Under the pieces are notes generated by a model. It worked only from the letters and a program-made list of their open reading frames with translations. It made no database searches and was not told the DNA's origin. From Macquaria australasica (Eukaryota > Chordata > Actinopteri > Centrarchiformes > Percichthyidae), in the NCBI GenBank assembly GCA_005408345.1, contig SEMN01000176.1, positions 374,501-438,500 of the forward strand: a DNA stretch of 64,000 bases. The letters run 5' to 3'. This document shows positions 51,769 to 63,990 of the stretch, piece after piece (positions within the stretch are counted from its first letter, which is position 1; each line of letters begins with the position of its first letter). Position numbers and translations under genes: made by a program.

Positions 51769-53011
51769 TTGGGACCAACTGCATTAGTTGAGTCAAAGGT
51801 GTGTGTAAGTTTTGTATGTGTGTAACAGGCATTTTTGAGTAACTGAGTGACTAAGAGGCTGTGGTAAACTGGTAAATGCATTTCACAGAGTCCTTTCAGA
51901 TTCCTGGTTCTGGAGACAAATAAACAATAGCAGCCCAACAGAACCGAAACTGTTCTCAAGAATGCTGACAAACTGGTGACACAGGTGGGGATTGAAATGT
52001 TAGGCGTTGAGATCATTATGGGTATTAACTATCTCTCTGCCAACTAGAGCACACTTTCCCATTGAAACAAGATAACCACCATAGTGTAATGACAAAATAT
52101 AATTATGTTATCGTTATTGGAAGGTCAGTGTACCACTGTTATCCTGTGCAGCCACAGTCACATCCATATATATAAAATAATCAGCCTTTCCTAAATTCTT
52201 GAGATAGGGATTTTTTAGGAATACAAGGTTTCTGTCCCATGATAGTCCTATGTTAGAGCAAATCAGCTTTTTCATGCTGGAACAATGGATAAGGAAACAA
52301 ACAGTGGCAATGACAGACAATGAAATCTCTCTGGAAACCCACATATAAAAAGGTAAGGTCTGAATAGGAAATGTTTGAAAATAACAGTTACTGTGCAAAA
52401 GATATTCTTATTGTTTACAAATGTGCAAATAAGTATGAATTGAGAATACACCTTTGAACTAGGCATTTGTTGTTGGGCATGTGTTATCATGTCTGTTGGT
52501 TTGCGTGGGTTTTTTATATATATAATTTTCATGCATACACTGTTCCTGCAATCATGAGAAATACTGATAGGCATAGAGCAGCATGTAACAGACCTACTAA
52601 ACTTTAAACCTACCCCTGCTTTCTCAGCATTTAAAGTCAATATGTTGGGACAGATGCAAATGATGTTTGAGACAAAGCGTGGTGTGTTAAGTCTGCCATT
52701 CGTCCATAATTGTGAGACAGAAATGGCTCGGTTTCTGAAGACCAAATTATATTTGTGTAGTAAAACATTTCTTCATGCACCTGCACAGGTAGTATTATTA
52801 AACAATGTCTACATCATGTTCATCAACACTGAATAAAATGCATATTGCTGATTACAGTTTAGCACCTGTTTAGGGCTGCCTATACGATGCCCAAAGTGCA
52901 TCCAAAAAAGTCTGATGCTTCAACTGAGAGACTTGACTCCTTCCTCTAACATGTAAGACAGGATCCAATGCCAAAGTGAACTCAAAATAACAACAAAATT
53001 AAGTAAATAAG

Positions 53012-53223
53012 GAGGGCTTCTATTAGTGATTATTTTCATTATAAATGAATGTGCCAATTAATTTCTCAATGAATCGTTTTGTCTATAAAATGTCAGAAAG
53101 TGAAAAATCACTCACATTTAAGAAGCTGAAACTAACCCTTTTGCTTAAAAAGTGACTTAAACAATTAATCAATTATATAAATGGTTGCCAATTAGTCAAC
53201 AAATTTTTGCAGATTCTCATCCT
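53012..53223 (+). repeat. hAT-like MITE family A, copy 3, degraded
   Basis: Shares GTGATTATTTTCATTATAA, GTCTATAAAATGTCAGAAAGT, CACATTTAAGAAGCTGAAACT and AACAATTAATCAATTAT with the family. The ends are weak. Confidence 0.65.
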
Positions 53224-56200
53224 ACACTTTAATACTACCCTTTTCTAAGTACAGATACAAGAAATTATGAAATACATAATATATATAATATAAATATAAA
53301 ATAAGTATTGAATTGAAGTAACTTGTTCAATACAAGTTTTTTCATCTTGTTGCTAATATTCAAACCTTCTGATGACAAAGCCGTTATGACAGATTTGGAA
53401 GAGTTAACACTTGTTTTCAAATGGCCATCAGGACTGTTGGATTGCTCAATTATTGCCTGCAATGGCTCAGTTGTTGTGGATCACAAAAGTGAGAACACAT
53501 TGCCTCGTGGAGAGCATGTGACAGAGCGTCCACCGGGGCTAAGACGTTAAAAAAAAATCCTGTATTAAGCAACAGAGCGAGAAAGAGAGCAAAAGTGACT
53601 GTAACAGAAGCCTTTCATTGCACAGTGATCCTGGTTTTACACAACCCCAAATACCCAGACCATACACTGCTAATTGCTTTTAATTACAAAGAACATAGAG
53701 AAGCCTTGTGTTTCTGAAAGCAGTTAAATACTCTGTAAGGAGCAGCCTATTTCAAACCAAGTCAGTTCACTGACCCACATGTTGTTCATGTTAAATAATG
53801 CACTTCTCACTTAACTGCTTAACCTCGTCAACAAGCCCTCATTATTTTTGAATGAACTCCTTGGCTGCAGCGGTGACAAAACCGTGACATAGATCAAGCA
53901 CAGAGATGTGCCTCTCTGATCCAGTTACAGATACTGACTCAGACAACATTAACATTGGCTCCCACAGCAGACACATCTCTTCTTTCCAATTTCAAACTAA
54001 AGCCCTTTCATCATTCTTCTTAACAGCACTTTAAATGTAAAGTTTTCAAAGCAGACATTTTGTTGTTCTTTTTAGTTTTGTTTTTATCTATTCAATAACC
54101 TAGCAGCTACTCACATGTTCAGTTCTTAAAAACAAGTCAGTCATTAAAAAGACACTGGTTATAGGAACAAGGAAGAGTGAGGATGTTTTTATTGAGCGCA
54201 TGAGGTCAACCATGTAATCATGTTTTGCAGACAGGCTATCAGGACAAAACAGGGCTCTTTTCATAAGGCCTTGGCCTAGTACTTGGTTTAGTTATGGTTT
54301 ATATTTCAGAGAAAACTAATGGAGATACAATGGGGTCAGGCGCTACACTGTACCTTGTCTGCACTTAGCCAGTTTTTTTGTTTATTTGTTTTTTTAACTA
54401 TTCAAACTAGCACTGTCAGCCTAACAGGCTTATATGTACCAAAATATTCATTCAAAAACAAGTCCCAGTGAAACTAAGTCTTCTAGCCAACACAAGAACA
54501 TGGGAATGGTGCAGTAAGCCAAGCCACAGTCTGCATCCAGGTCTTTGGGGCAGCTGTCTGCCCAGCTAGCCACATCTGGTCAAACCCAGGAGAGGACTGG
54601 ACCAACTTCCTGCTTTGTCTCTCTCTACAAAGACTCCTCTGTGTTCCCAAACAGTTCACAGTACATGCCAAAAACCAACATACTACATTCATTAATTTCC
54701 ACAAATACAGAATGAAAACCAGACAATGGCATGAACCTCCACACTATGTGATTTTGTCTCAAAGCAGAATGAACCTTTTGGCTGTGGATTTTTCCTGTTG
54801 CTGATTAAATTCACCACACCTCTAACTGGCTGCCTTATCTGTCTGGAGTAATTCAATTTCCGTGCCACCCAATACAGTTCCACAACAGCAGGCTTTGAGG
54901 CACACTGATGGGAATAACATATTGTAGGGCTGCACATTTTATCAAAATGTATAAAACTAATGATTTTACATTACTGAAATATTTCATTTACAATATCTGA
55001 TGTAGTTTTTAAAAAATCTAAAATGTTGCTTAAAAGAATTGGTTCCTCTTTCCACCAGAATTTCTCAAATGTATCTCTCAAAATAATCAGGATTCTAATT
55101 TTGCAGCAATTGTGCAGTCCTGGCCAACAAATATAAATCAGACAGAAACCTAACTAAGAGTGTGGAATGCAGTAATCCTACATGTATTATATGTGTATCA
55201 GTGTTGGACAAAGTGAAAGTAATTAGGCAAAGCATTTCTCAGCCAAACTGTAATGACAAAAGACCACATTGTTAGAGTGTGAGAGCAGCTGATGGGAGAC
55301 AGTGTTATGTCATTGTATTCCAGGCTAATCTGTAGATCACTGTGAATGACTGCTTGAAATTCTAAAGGAGTGGCTTTAATCTTATAAAAAGACAGCTGCA
55401 CTATTACTCTGGGCTCAAATTAAAACAGCAAATTAATTCACTGATGCTCAGACATCTCTATTTTTTCTCCCAGCATTTTTGCTCTCACACAGAATGCTGC
55501 TTGTGAATGTACTGTAGCTTTGTGAATAATGTCTCAGTTTCAAGTGAGAAACTCTGAAGTCATATTTATAGACAGGCTATATTTATACATCTTCACACCT
55601 CCCACCTCGCCTCTGTCTCTTTCCTCTGGTAACAAGTGATTATTGTGACGGTAGCAAGATGAATGGTACTGTCAGCGCACAATGGAGACGTCACCTAAAA
55701 CAGGCCTGTGAGCGGTACTGGCTGGCTGGCAGGCTGACACGTTCTCCTGATGTCTCAGTAATGACCATTATTTCAATGGTTGGATAGGTGTGGAAGCAGC
55801 ACCTGTCTGTTTGCTGGCACCTGCTTGAATGAGGAGAAAGCTTAGGAGAAGCAATGCTTAGCTATATAACAAAACACTTACAAGTATCTGCAACTTTGAA
55901 TGGCAGACCTTACTTTCCCTATTGTAGGCAAGGAAAACTGATAATGCCAACACAGATATGGATCTAGTGTTATTTATGAGTAAAAGTATGTATATATATA
56001 TTTTGGCTTTGTATATATGTTGCACTGTCCTATGCACTACCAGTATATTACTGAAAGACATCACAGTTCAATCACAGTCAACAAAGACACACCCCTATGT
56101 GGAATTCTGGAACGATCACGTCCAACAAAGCCCTGGACACATTGCTCCGATAAAAACTAAGTTGCCTCCACAAGCACACACTCATGTGACAATAGGCTCG

Positions 56201-57318
56201 GCTTATTGCTTTTGCATTGCTTTCAAGATTGCTAACTGTGTTACGCTGAGGCAGTGTTTATGGACATTCACCTGTCTAGTCTTTCCACCACTTCAATAAA
56301 AACAAAAAATAAGAGTGAATTCTCTCAATAAAAGAAAAAATACTGAAGATGAATTCTCTCAATCAAACAACTCTGTATACATGTAGACTAGAAAACTTGT
56401 CTAAGGGAGAGTGACAGGCTGGTTGAATAAGCAGTGAGCGAGTAACCCTGATGCAAGGCACCAACCACCCCTCATTAATTAAATCATAGGGCTGTGCTGT
56501 TAGAAGAGGAGACTTGGTTTGTATTAATTTTAATCCAAATGAGCCTTGATTCAGGAGCCTGAAAACCGTTTAAAGAGCCACAAACCAAATCAGGTTAGCA
56601 TATGATATGACAGAATGCAAACTGAACTAGACTTACTTAAAAGTTTCTTATCTTGTAGGTCTGGATCACAGGTAAAACAGATCACAGTGGGAAAATATTT
56701 GGCAATATCTAAAACCCTTCTTTTTCTAATCAAGTAGACAAATGGTTCCATTTGTTAAACTGAAATTACACTCTATCTTAAAGTGCCATTGAACTGTATT
56801 ATAATGGACCATTGAGTGTCAATTTCAGCAAAGGTGTGAAAGTACAAGGTAGTCAAGTTGTCAGGTTAATTCCATAACAGCTGTCCTCAAGAGGGCTATA
56901 TAGGTAGCAAACCTCTATAAACACTGGGAGGATGTTAAAAAGGAAATACAACTAATATTGGATACAAAATTAAGCTTGGACCCAAAGTTATTCATCTTAG
57001 GCATCCTCTTAGGAAATCAAATGGTGAAAAAGAAAATATATTCATTAAGGACCCTACTTTTAATAGCCAAAAAAAAACTATTACAATCCTATGGTTGCAG
57101 CCACAACCCACAAACTTAAAACAATGGCAACAAAAGGTGAAAGAGGTGTTCATTATGGAAAAGGTCACAGCTAAAATACAGCTGAAAATGGACATTTTAA
57201 TAGACAATATGGTCACCATGGATATTAGCCATGTCAAAAACAAGCAGCTAAAACATAGAAAATTGCTATGTCTCCTGTTTTTTTGTTTATTATTATTATT
57301 TTATTGTTGTTTTAGTAT

Positions 57319-57327
<9 letters not shown>

Positions 57328-57373
<46 letters not shown>

Positions 57374-57473
57374 AGATCTATATCTATATATCTATATATC
57401 TCTATATCTCTATCTCTCTCTATATATAGATATATATATCTATATCTATCTATATCTATCTATATCTATATAG
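57328..57473 (+). repeat. TATA/GATATA/CTATAT array
   Basis: Interrupted TA repeat with mirror GATATA and CTATAT blocks, partly self-complementary. Confidence 0.95.
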
Positions 57474-60360
57474 CCCTATATCAATTTTTTGACCAAAACA
57501 AGAAAATTTCCATTTCATAAAAATAGCTTAGACCTGCTGAGAACTTGGAATTCCACAAAGTGAGTCAAAGCTATGAGCAGGTGCACAGTCAACAGGGGTG
57601 TAGGCCAATTCCTGTGCAGAGTATGATAAGCAGCACATGTTTCTAGTGTCAGCATGAAAGATGAATATGACACACTCCATTTGAGGAAAATAAGACTGGT
57701 GAAAGGTCACCGCACCTGCTGCTTAAACCCTAAACCTCCTGTCTCTCAACGGTGTTAGAATCCTGTTTTTGTTTTTCCTTTCTCTCACTCACTCTTTCTA
57801 ACATGACGACTACACACACACAGTGTATTGGTGCCGTGTCTTATCTGTGTGTCAGGTGAAGGATAACACTGGCATTATGTTATCTTTTCATTAACAACAC
57901 ATCCTGTGAATTTATTCTTTATTACCAACACAAAACAATGAATTTATCCCACCAGTAAGTGGTATGTGTGTAGCCAAAGCCCGATACAGCTTGTGTTTTC
58001 TTTAAATCTTAAATCTATTTTTGTGAAAAACCCATTATAAAAAAAAAAACATAAAGTAACTGTTCCACTGCATTTAGATGCATATTTTGGGCAATTGTAG
58101 TCGCTTCCTCTCAACTCATCATTGTTGCATTTATTCTGCTGAATACTTTGTGTCATATGGCATTGTGGGTCCACCAAACAAAAAAACAATCAAACCAGTG
58201 TAACCATGTCAGCCCAACTTGGAGCCACTGTACTTTCCAGAAATCAAAAATGCACTCTCACTGTTATTTGTTGTTGATAATACGTATTTGTAGGCATATG
58301 CTATACCAGGATTTGGGTACACAAAATTTCTTATTTGTAGGCTAGTAATTCTTGGGTTTGGTCTTTTCATGGGATTTGCTGATATTTAAAAAATAATAAA
58401 CTACTCCAGTTTTATCTTTTAAATTAGCCTGGACTTAAAATGACCCTATGCACTCAATCATCCCCTCCTGTTTTGTTCACATCAGTTTCTAAAAGCAAGA
58501 CTTAATCTACCATAAGTCTAAGCAAAGAGACTCTTCAATAAGATTTACAGAGAGAATACTGTTGTAGTGCAAGGGTCAGGACCATAATAGTGTGGCAATA
58601 TACCTGAGACCTGCAAATGGTCATGTGACAAGTTATTATGAGAAGAAAGAGACAAAGGGAATCTCAGAAACCCAATATAGCACCAAAAAGTATGGTCTGG
58701 TGTGTAGGACTGGGCCATGGCCTGGAGGTATGGGGGTGCAGATCCATTCAGCAGATTTTGTGATCAATAAATCATCATTACATGACTTTGGCCCAAGGAT
58801 ATAAAAACCTATTTATAGGTACAAAACAATCAGCCCATTCTAAGCATTCTCGGGGGCAGCAGTTGTAGCCTTGTCCCCTGTAACACTAATGTGACTTATG
58901 TGATGTTAAAAAATCCCTTTAGGAGGCAATGAACTCCAACTAGCGCATCTTTGAGGTTTTTCTATATAAGAGCAACAGCTACATGGCAGAAAAACTGAGA
59001 CAGGAAAAACCAGAGCGAGACCACTGTCAGGAGTACACTGGTTAAAGTGGAGGAGGTAATTATAAATAGAAAACTTGCATAGCAAGTTACTTAACATTTT
59101 AAACATACCTTGAGGTCAATGTGTGCAAAGAAACCTGTAGAACACCTTGGTGCTATTGACTTTAACCATCCATACTTCAGGGCCTTTACTTGTAGGCCGT
59201 AGTGTACATGTAGGCCCACACTTCAGAGGGAAGCCGGCCTAAATTTGTAAACTATTCGAATACAAAACAAGTCTCTCCTCTCGCTCGAGGTCTGTGGCGT
59301 TTCTAAAAGCCGTTGGACAGTTAGTCATCTAGAGGCCAGGTTTGTGGAGAGCTAATACATTTTCAAATGTTTTATGCACCAGCATCACTGCAGGTGGCCG
59401 ACAAAGATGGCAAACCTGCTCTTTGCCGTTATGATCCCCATGTGATAAGACAACTACAATATTTTGTAATCCCACATGTCTCCCTGTGTTCCTTCAGGTT
59501 AGGAATATCACTTAATATGGACTTGATGTTTGATATTCCCCTAAAGCTTCCTTTGAGCCCTGAAAGCATTTTGTGTAGACTGGTTTTTGTGTATTCCTAC
59601 TCTGATCTTCATTCTCCTGAGATATGTTTGCTCTTCCTCTGCCCCTTCTCTCCCTGTCTATCTAGACTTTGCTCTCACTAAGGTCATCTGTAGCTCAGGA
59701 AACCGAAATCAATAATGAGTTCAAATTTACTGGCAAAGTGCTTACCTTGTATCCTCAGTGCCATTCAATCCAGCTTGGGACTTGCATCTGCCTACTGCAG
59801 AGTCAAGTTTCATATGTCCATGGTGCTCAGGGGGCATCTGAGAAACACATTATCAGCAAGAGAAATGCTAAATCATTACAGATGTAAAAACACAAACATA
59901 AGGACTGACAATATAAAAGGGAGAGTATTTGCTTCTTGGTGAGAAAGTAGTTACACTGCTAATCTTTGTGTACAGTGTTTGTGGACTGTAGTTTAACCAT
60001 ATGGCAAACAATGAAAAGCGTTTCCAGGAGCAGTTAACATATGGGCGTTATTGGAAGGAGTTGTATCGGCTAATAAGCATGCTAACGTGGTCTAAACAGA
60101 GACTTGTCGAGCTGTAACAGCAAACGACCAGTGAAACCAGCCTGTCTTGTGATGCAGGTACTATAATGAGCTAACAACAACGCCAAATGACAGGCTTTTT
60201 CTGCCTTTATTAGCTTAGATATGACTTCATATTAAACTATATAGAAGGAGTAATAGAAAAAATCTAGCTTCAAACAAAACTGAATCACTCCCTGCTGGCC
60301 GAGGTCATTTCACCAAACTGGCAGAATGTTTCATAAACAGACAAGTCAAAGATAGCTTAC

Positions 60361-60600
60361 CGTGTTTAAGGGACTTCATTTTTGTCTGAATAAAGGCAGC
60401 GAACAAAACTGAACTTCCAAAACGAGTCCAATGGCTTTTCTCTAACGTACGGTAACGTTTGTTATCAGGTCCACGTACCAAGTTGTATGAACCGTCGTTT
60501 TCTCGCTCAGCCTGTTGACAACTGACTTAGTGGACTCAGTTCCTTAAAGAAAAAAACGTAGCAGTCTATCAAGGCCAGAGTAATCGAGGCCGAGCAGCGG
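60361..60600 (-). promoter_or_regulatory. tex2: Predicted tex2 noncoding exon 1 and promoter
   Basis: The minus strand has a consensus donor, AACACG-GTAAGCTAT, at 60361/60360. Upstream sequence is less AT-rich than the surroundings and has CG dinucleotides and a CCATTGG (reverse CCAAT) at about 60427-60433. I infer a first exon ending at 60361; the start site was not located. Confidence 0.45.
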
Positions 60601-60752
60601 GATAACTGGCTTGCAGCCTGGTCGAGGGTTGACGATCGATTTTTCGATGGAGCTTCTTTAACTGCCTGGAGCAGATGTTAGAAGGTAAACAGTATAAAAT
60701 GTAAATAAGTTAATTACAATTTTGCCCATTTCTTTCTTGCTTATCAATGCAG

Positions 60753-60775
60753 GAAACAAGACCAATACGAAAAAG
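60753..60775 (+). ncRNA. Candidate internal exon of a divergent plus-strand transcript
   Basis: A 23-nt segment lies between a pyrimidine-rich acceptor (TTCTTGCTTATCAATGCAG) and a good donor (AAAAAG-GTAGGTGAT). Upstream, AGAAG-GTAAACAG at about 60684 could be the donor of a first exon. It would be transcribed away from tex2. No coding potential is seen. Confidence 0.2.
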
Positions 60776-60779
60776 GTAG

Positions 60780-61430
60780 GTGATATTACCAAATCTACAG
60801 GACCTCATAATTAAGCGAGGTTGTGAGACCATGTTAAATAAATAGCTTGACCTACAAAACAGCTATCCAACAAAAACTAGAAGATGTTTTTATCAAGTTA
60901 TCTTGTTACGTATATAGCCTATGACGTTAGGCAAATCAATAATGCGGAGCTTGTCTGTGTGAACAGAAACCACAGCTATTTAGTCTTACTGATCTATTTA
61001 CATGAAAGCTTATGATTTATCTGTTCAAAAATCTTCACAATAATATTGTTGAGACCAATGCATTTCTGCTGTAGGAAAACATATAATATATTCTACACAT
61101 AAAGTCCAGTCCTGTGATTTAAATAGGCGTACATGCTAATAGAGTGTTGCCACCTAGTGTTAGTGAATTTCAACTGATCTCACTAAACGAGGCTAATGTA
61201 AACTGGATTTGTATGGTTTAAAGTGTATGATCTGCAAGAAAACATTAGACTTGAAATGTTTAGGATTTTTCAGTGATAAGACAGAAACATTTTTATTATT
61301 ATTCTGCACCTTTTGGTATCAGTTTTCTTCATTTTTGCAGGCCCTGTATTCTAAATTATATGTCCACAGTCAACAGTTTATATTTTAAGCTTTATCAGTG
61401 GTGACTGCTGTTCAGCTACCACTACAGTAA
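60780..61430. other. Intergenic DNA between tex2 promoter and myadml2 3' end, no gene seen
   Basis: Only short nonsense frames; no repeat or RNA gene recognised. Confidence 0.55.
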
Positions 61431-61439
61431 ATACACCAC

Positions 61440-61445
61440 TTTATT
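61440..61445 (-). terminator. myadml2: Candidate myadml2 polyadenylation signal
   Basis: AATAAA on the minus strand about 390 nt after the stop. A second AATAAA lies at 61297-61292. Confidence 0.45.
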
Positions 61446-61837
61446 ATGTCCATAAAGGATGCTGTGTGCTTATGAGTCTGTGCACTTGTCACATAACCCA
61501 GGTTTAGTGGTTGTACAGTATGTGTGGCATAGAGAACTGCACCATAAATGTCACGTAACTCTTTCAAATGTTAGTAAAATCAACCCCATTTGTAGAACAC
61601 CATCATGGTGATCAGTTTCATACAATGTTTTAGCTTTATGTTTAATATGTAAACAGCTTGTATAGGTCTTATAAGTTGGCAAATCATAGGTCTAGAGAGA
61701 GAGTTAGATTACACAGCAATAATTAAAAGCAAAATATCCATTCAGTTTGACTTTTATACACTTGCCAAAGACATTATTTCTCCTAAACTTTTCAGCACTA
61801 CACTGAACTTCACATGCAACACATTTAATGTGTTATT

Positions 61838-62716
61838 TCATGCGTGACTCCTGTCACACAACAGTTTAATAGAGAAGGCAAGGTCCACTGTATAAGCTAA
61901 CAGTGTAATACTGGCAACCACTGTTTCCATGATAACCAGTTCAGCACTGTTGTTGGGGATTCTTTGTTCGAAGTCTCTTAGCTGCAGTATCTTTGTAAAA
62001 CAAATCACTGTGGCCACCATGTAGAGCATCACCCCAATCAGACTGAAGGCAGCCAAAAATCTGTCAAAAGGTAGAAGACATCGGCCAGCAAAGTCCCCTA
62101 ATATTACCACCAGTGTGACTAGAGACATGAGGACACAGGCACCGTATGACACGCCGGAGACCCACAGTAGTCCACGCAGTTCATAGACCCCCTCCACAAC
62201 CAGGGGTATCATCTGACAGCCTCCCCAGAGTTGGAGTGTCTTGAGGAGACCAGACATGCTGCCCATGTAGCCTCTTTGCTCATGGGCTTGGGTGCGAAGA
62301 ACGTAGGACTCTGAGGTGTAGGCCAGGAAGGTGAGACAGGATGCCACAGCAGCAGCTACAGGACGCGGTGACGCCCCTTGATGATCCATGATGATCCAAG
62401 GGAAAACCACAGAGGCACTGAGACACATCAGTGCTCCTAAGACTGCCACTGTCATGGTCAGGTTCTTCCAGGATATTGGGATGAGGCTGTGAAACTGGAT
62501 GATGCTGAGAATATGGATAAGGAGTGTAAGGGTGAAAAAGAAGCACCAGGTAAACATGCAGAAGATCCAGAATATGTTGCGGTATTGGTTGTTTAACTCT
62601 GAAGGTTCCAGCGAGGCCACAAGACTGAAGGTGGTACAGCCGGATAAGACTTCCCATGTCCGCACCAAAAAAAGGGGACTGGTGAAGTCTCTGGCCTCTA
62701 GTACAATCACAGGCAT
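61838..62716 (-). CDS. myadml2: MYADM-like MARVEL-domain membrane protein
   Basis: One exon encodes 292 residues from the ATG at 62716-62714 to the TGA at 61840-61838. About eight hydrophobic segments form two MARVEL units of four. Landmarks are GCTTFSLVAS near the N-terminus, MGSMSGLLKTLQLWGGC, LPFDRFLAAFSLIGVMLYM and a last segment ending YTVDLAFSIKLL. CTTFSLVA and the PFDR-YT arrangement are shared with MYADM and MYADML2. The single coding exon also fits. The frame stays open for 12 codons upstream, without an ATG; a possible acceptor (GGATCATTCAG) at 62733 suggests a spliced 5' UTR. MYADM proteins act in membrane rafts; MYADML2 has no settled function. Paralogue assignment (myadml2 versus other fish myadm genes) is tentative. 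Confidence 0.8.
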   Translation of the reverse strand: MPVIVLEARDFTSPLFLVRTWEVLSGCTTFSLVASLEPSELNNQYRNIFWIFCMFTWCFFFTLTLLIHILSIIQFHSLIPISWKNLTMTVAVLGALMCLSASVVFPWIIMDHQGASPRPVAAAVASCLTFLAYTSESYVLRTQAHEQRGYMGSMSGLLKTLQLWGGCQMIPLVVEGVYELRGLLWVSGVSYGACVLMSLVTLVVILGDFAGRCLLPFDRFLAAFSLIGVMLYMVATVICFTKILQLRDFEQRIPNNSAELVIMETVVASITLLAYTVDLAFSIKLLCDRSHA

Positions 62717-62759
62717 TGTCACAGTGTTGAATCTGAATGATCCAGTATCCAAGAGACAA

Positions 62760-63870
62760 GATATCCTTAAATGTGTCCGATAATATCTCAGTCTCAGTTC
62801 CTCTACATTTATTTAAAAAATCTTGTAAGTAATCAAAAGCTTTGTCAACCAGCTTGTATTGTTCCCAAAAAATCCACCTAATGTTGAGTTCTGAAGAATA
62901 GTCCAGTGCAGTCCACAGAAACAGTCACCTCAAACAAATCTTCTTTTGAAACGTCAGGTTTCATAAAAAAACACACGCCATCTCTCTGTTCTGTTCACCA
63001 GTGCTTCATCCGGTTTACAGACAGAGTAAAACTTCAAAATAGTATCTCTTGGAATATATTTTGTAGCACTGTCGTTGTCAAAATAGACCTCGCCTACTTC
63101 CTTTTTGAGGTTGCAGCAGTGCTTTCGGTGTCACTGGAGGTAGGTGCAAATGACCACAATAAAAAGCATATGCAAACACAGCTCTCTTCCTCCCACTCTT
63201 GATTCTCATGAAATGCTGTTCCTTTTTTTCAGAGTAATAAACTACTGTGGGTACAGGTTCTTCTGACTCGACAGGCATTACTTTGCCACCACCTGCCTGC
63301 CTCTTGTTGACCACTTTGACCTCACTGTTAAGATATGATCACAGGTAGTGAACTCTGAATTGTTTGCATGGTGTTTGAAGCTGCCTGTGCAGCATTTGTG
63401 TAAAGACAAGATCTGTTGATTTGTTGAGTGCTGTAGATAATTTGAGTGAAGTTTTGCTCAGAGGATCTGGTTGTGGGTGTGGATCTGCTCTACCCTCAGG
63501 GGAGAAGAAGCTGATATTGTGAAGAGCATCTTGTCTTCCTTTTCATTTCGAAATGTATCTGAGTTGGATGGAAATGAGTGTTTGGATATCTGCCAGCAGC
63601 AAGTTGGAAATCTTTTATTGTCTGAATGGATGCATGCATGGGAATGCCTTTGTCTTGTTTATATATGGCGTGCATGCATGTGACCACACTGTAAAAAGGT
63701 TTCCTATGTAGAATAAATGTATGTGTGTATGTTTGTGTGCATGCATGTTTTCATAGGGCAGATGCAAGTATGCTCCTGGTGTGTGTGTGTGTATTTACAC
63801 AAGCACAAAGAGTCCTCTGAAGATCCCAACCAATCACTTTGCCTCTGTGTATCGGCACACCTGCTCTCTC
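62760..63870. other. Upstream flank of myadml2, no assigned gene
   Basis: Probably 5' UTR or promoter of myadml2 (minus) and upstream region of the edge gene (plus). An open frame on the minus strand at 63314-63078 (78 residues, no ATG at its start) is unassigned. The tract 63600-63760 is rich in TGCATGCATG and ATGTATGTGTG words. Confidence 0.4.
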
Positions 63871-63873
63871 TGT

Positions 63874-63882
63874 TATAAATAG
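63874..63882 (+). promoter_or_regulatory. TATA box of a plus-strand gene at the window edge
   Basis: TATAAATAG fits the TATA-box consensus. Transcription would start at about 63900-63910. Confidence 0.5.
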
Positions 63883-63977
63883 ATGGTGGATACATCAATT
63901 CCCTCGTGTCACACAGCTCAAGTTCAAAAACATCTGCTCTCACAGAAGGGAGAAGACACACTCCACAAAGACAGACG

Positions 63978-63990
63978 ATGATAAACAGTG
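63978..63990 (+). CDS. Candidate first coding codons of an edge gene
   Basis: About 100 nt after the TATA box an ATG opens ATGATAAACAGTG, followed by GTAACC, a possible donor at 63991. This would be a first exon with a short 5' UTR and only four codons plus one base. Nothing after the window edge is visible, so the product is unknown. Confidence 0.2.

Larger units (their letters stand above)
44576..60360 (-). other. tex2 intron 1 (about 16 kb), no exon recognised
   Basis: The interval between the first coding exon and the predicted noncoding exon is AT-rich. It contains MITE copies (46636-46957, 53012-53223) and TA-rich arrays (51491-51768, 57328-57473). The remaining open frames are short and without recognisable similarity. 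Small 5' UTR exons or noncoding RNAs could be missed. Confidence 0.6.
44251..60379 (-). other. tex2: Predicted tex2 upstream ORF, spliced
   Basis: If the exon ending at 60361 joins the acceptor at 44252/44251, an ATG at 60379-60377 opens a 15-codon frame, MKSLKHDCESVGVLQ. Its TGA (44225-44223) overlaps the main ATG (44226-44224) as ATGA. The upstream ATG has A at -3. It depends wholly on the predicted splice junction. Confidence 0.4.

Noticed and set aside
51491..51832. Tyr-Ile repeat proteins in the TA array
   Set aside because: Translation of TA dinucleotide repeats.
62717..62752. N-terminal extension of the MYADM-like protein by 12 residues
   Set aside because: The first codon of that extension is TTG, not ATG. 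The ATG at 62716 is the first plausible eukaryotic start; an upstream spliced start was not found.
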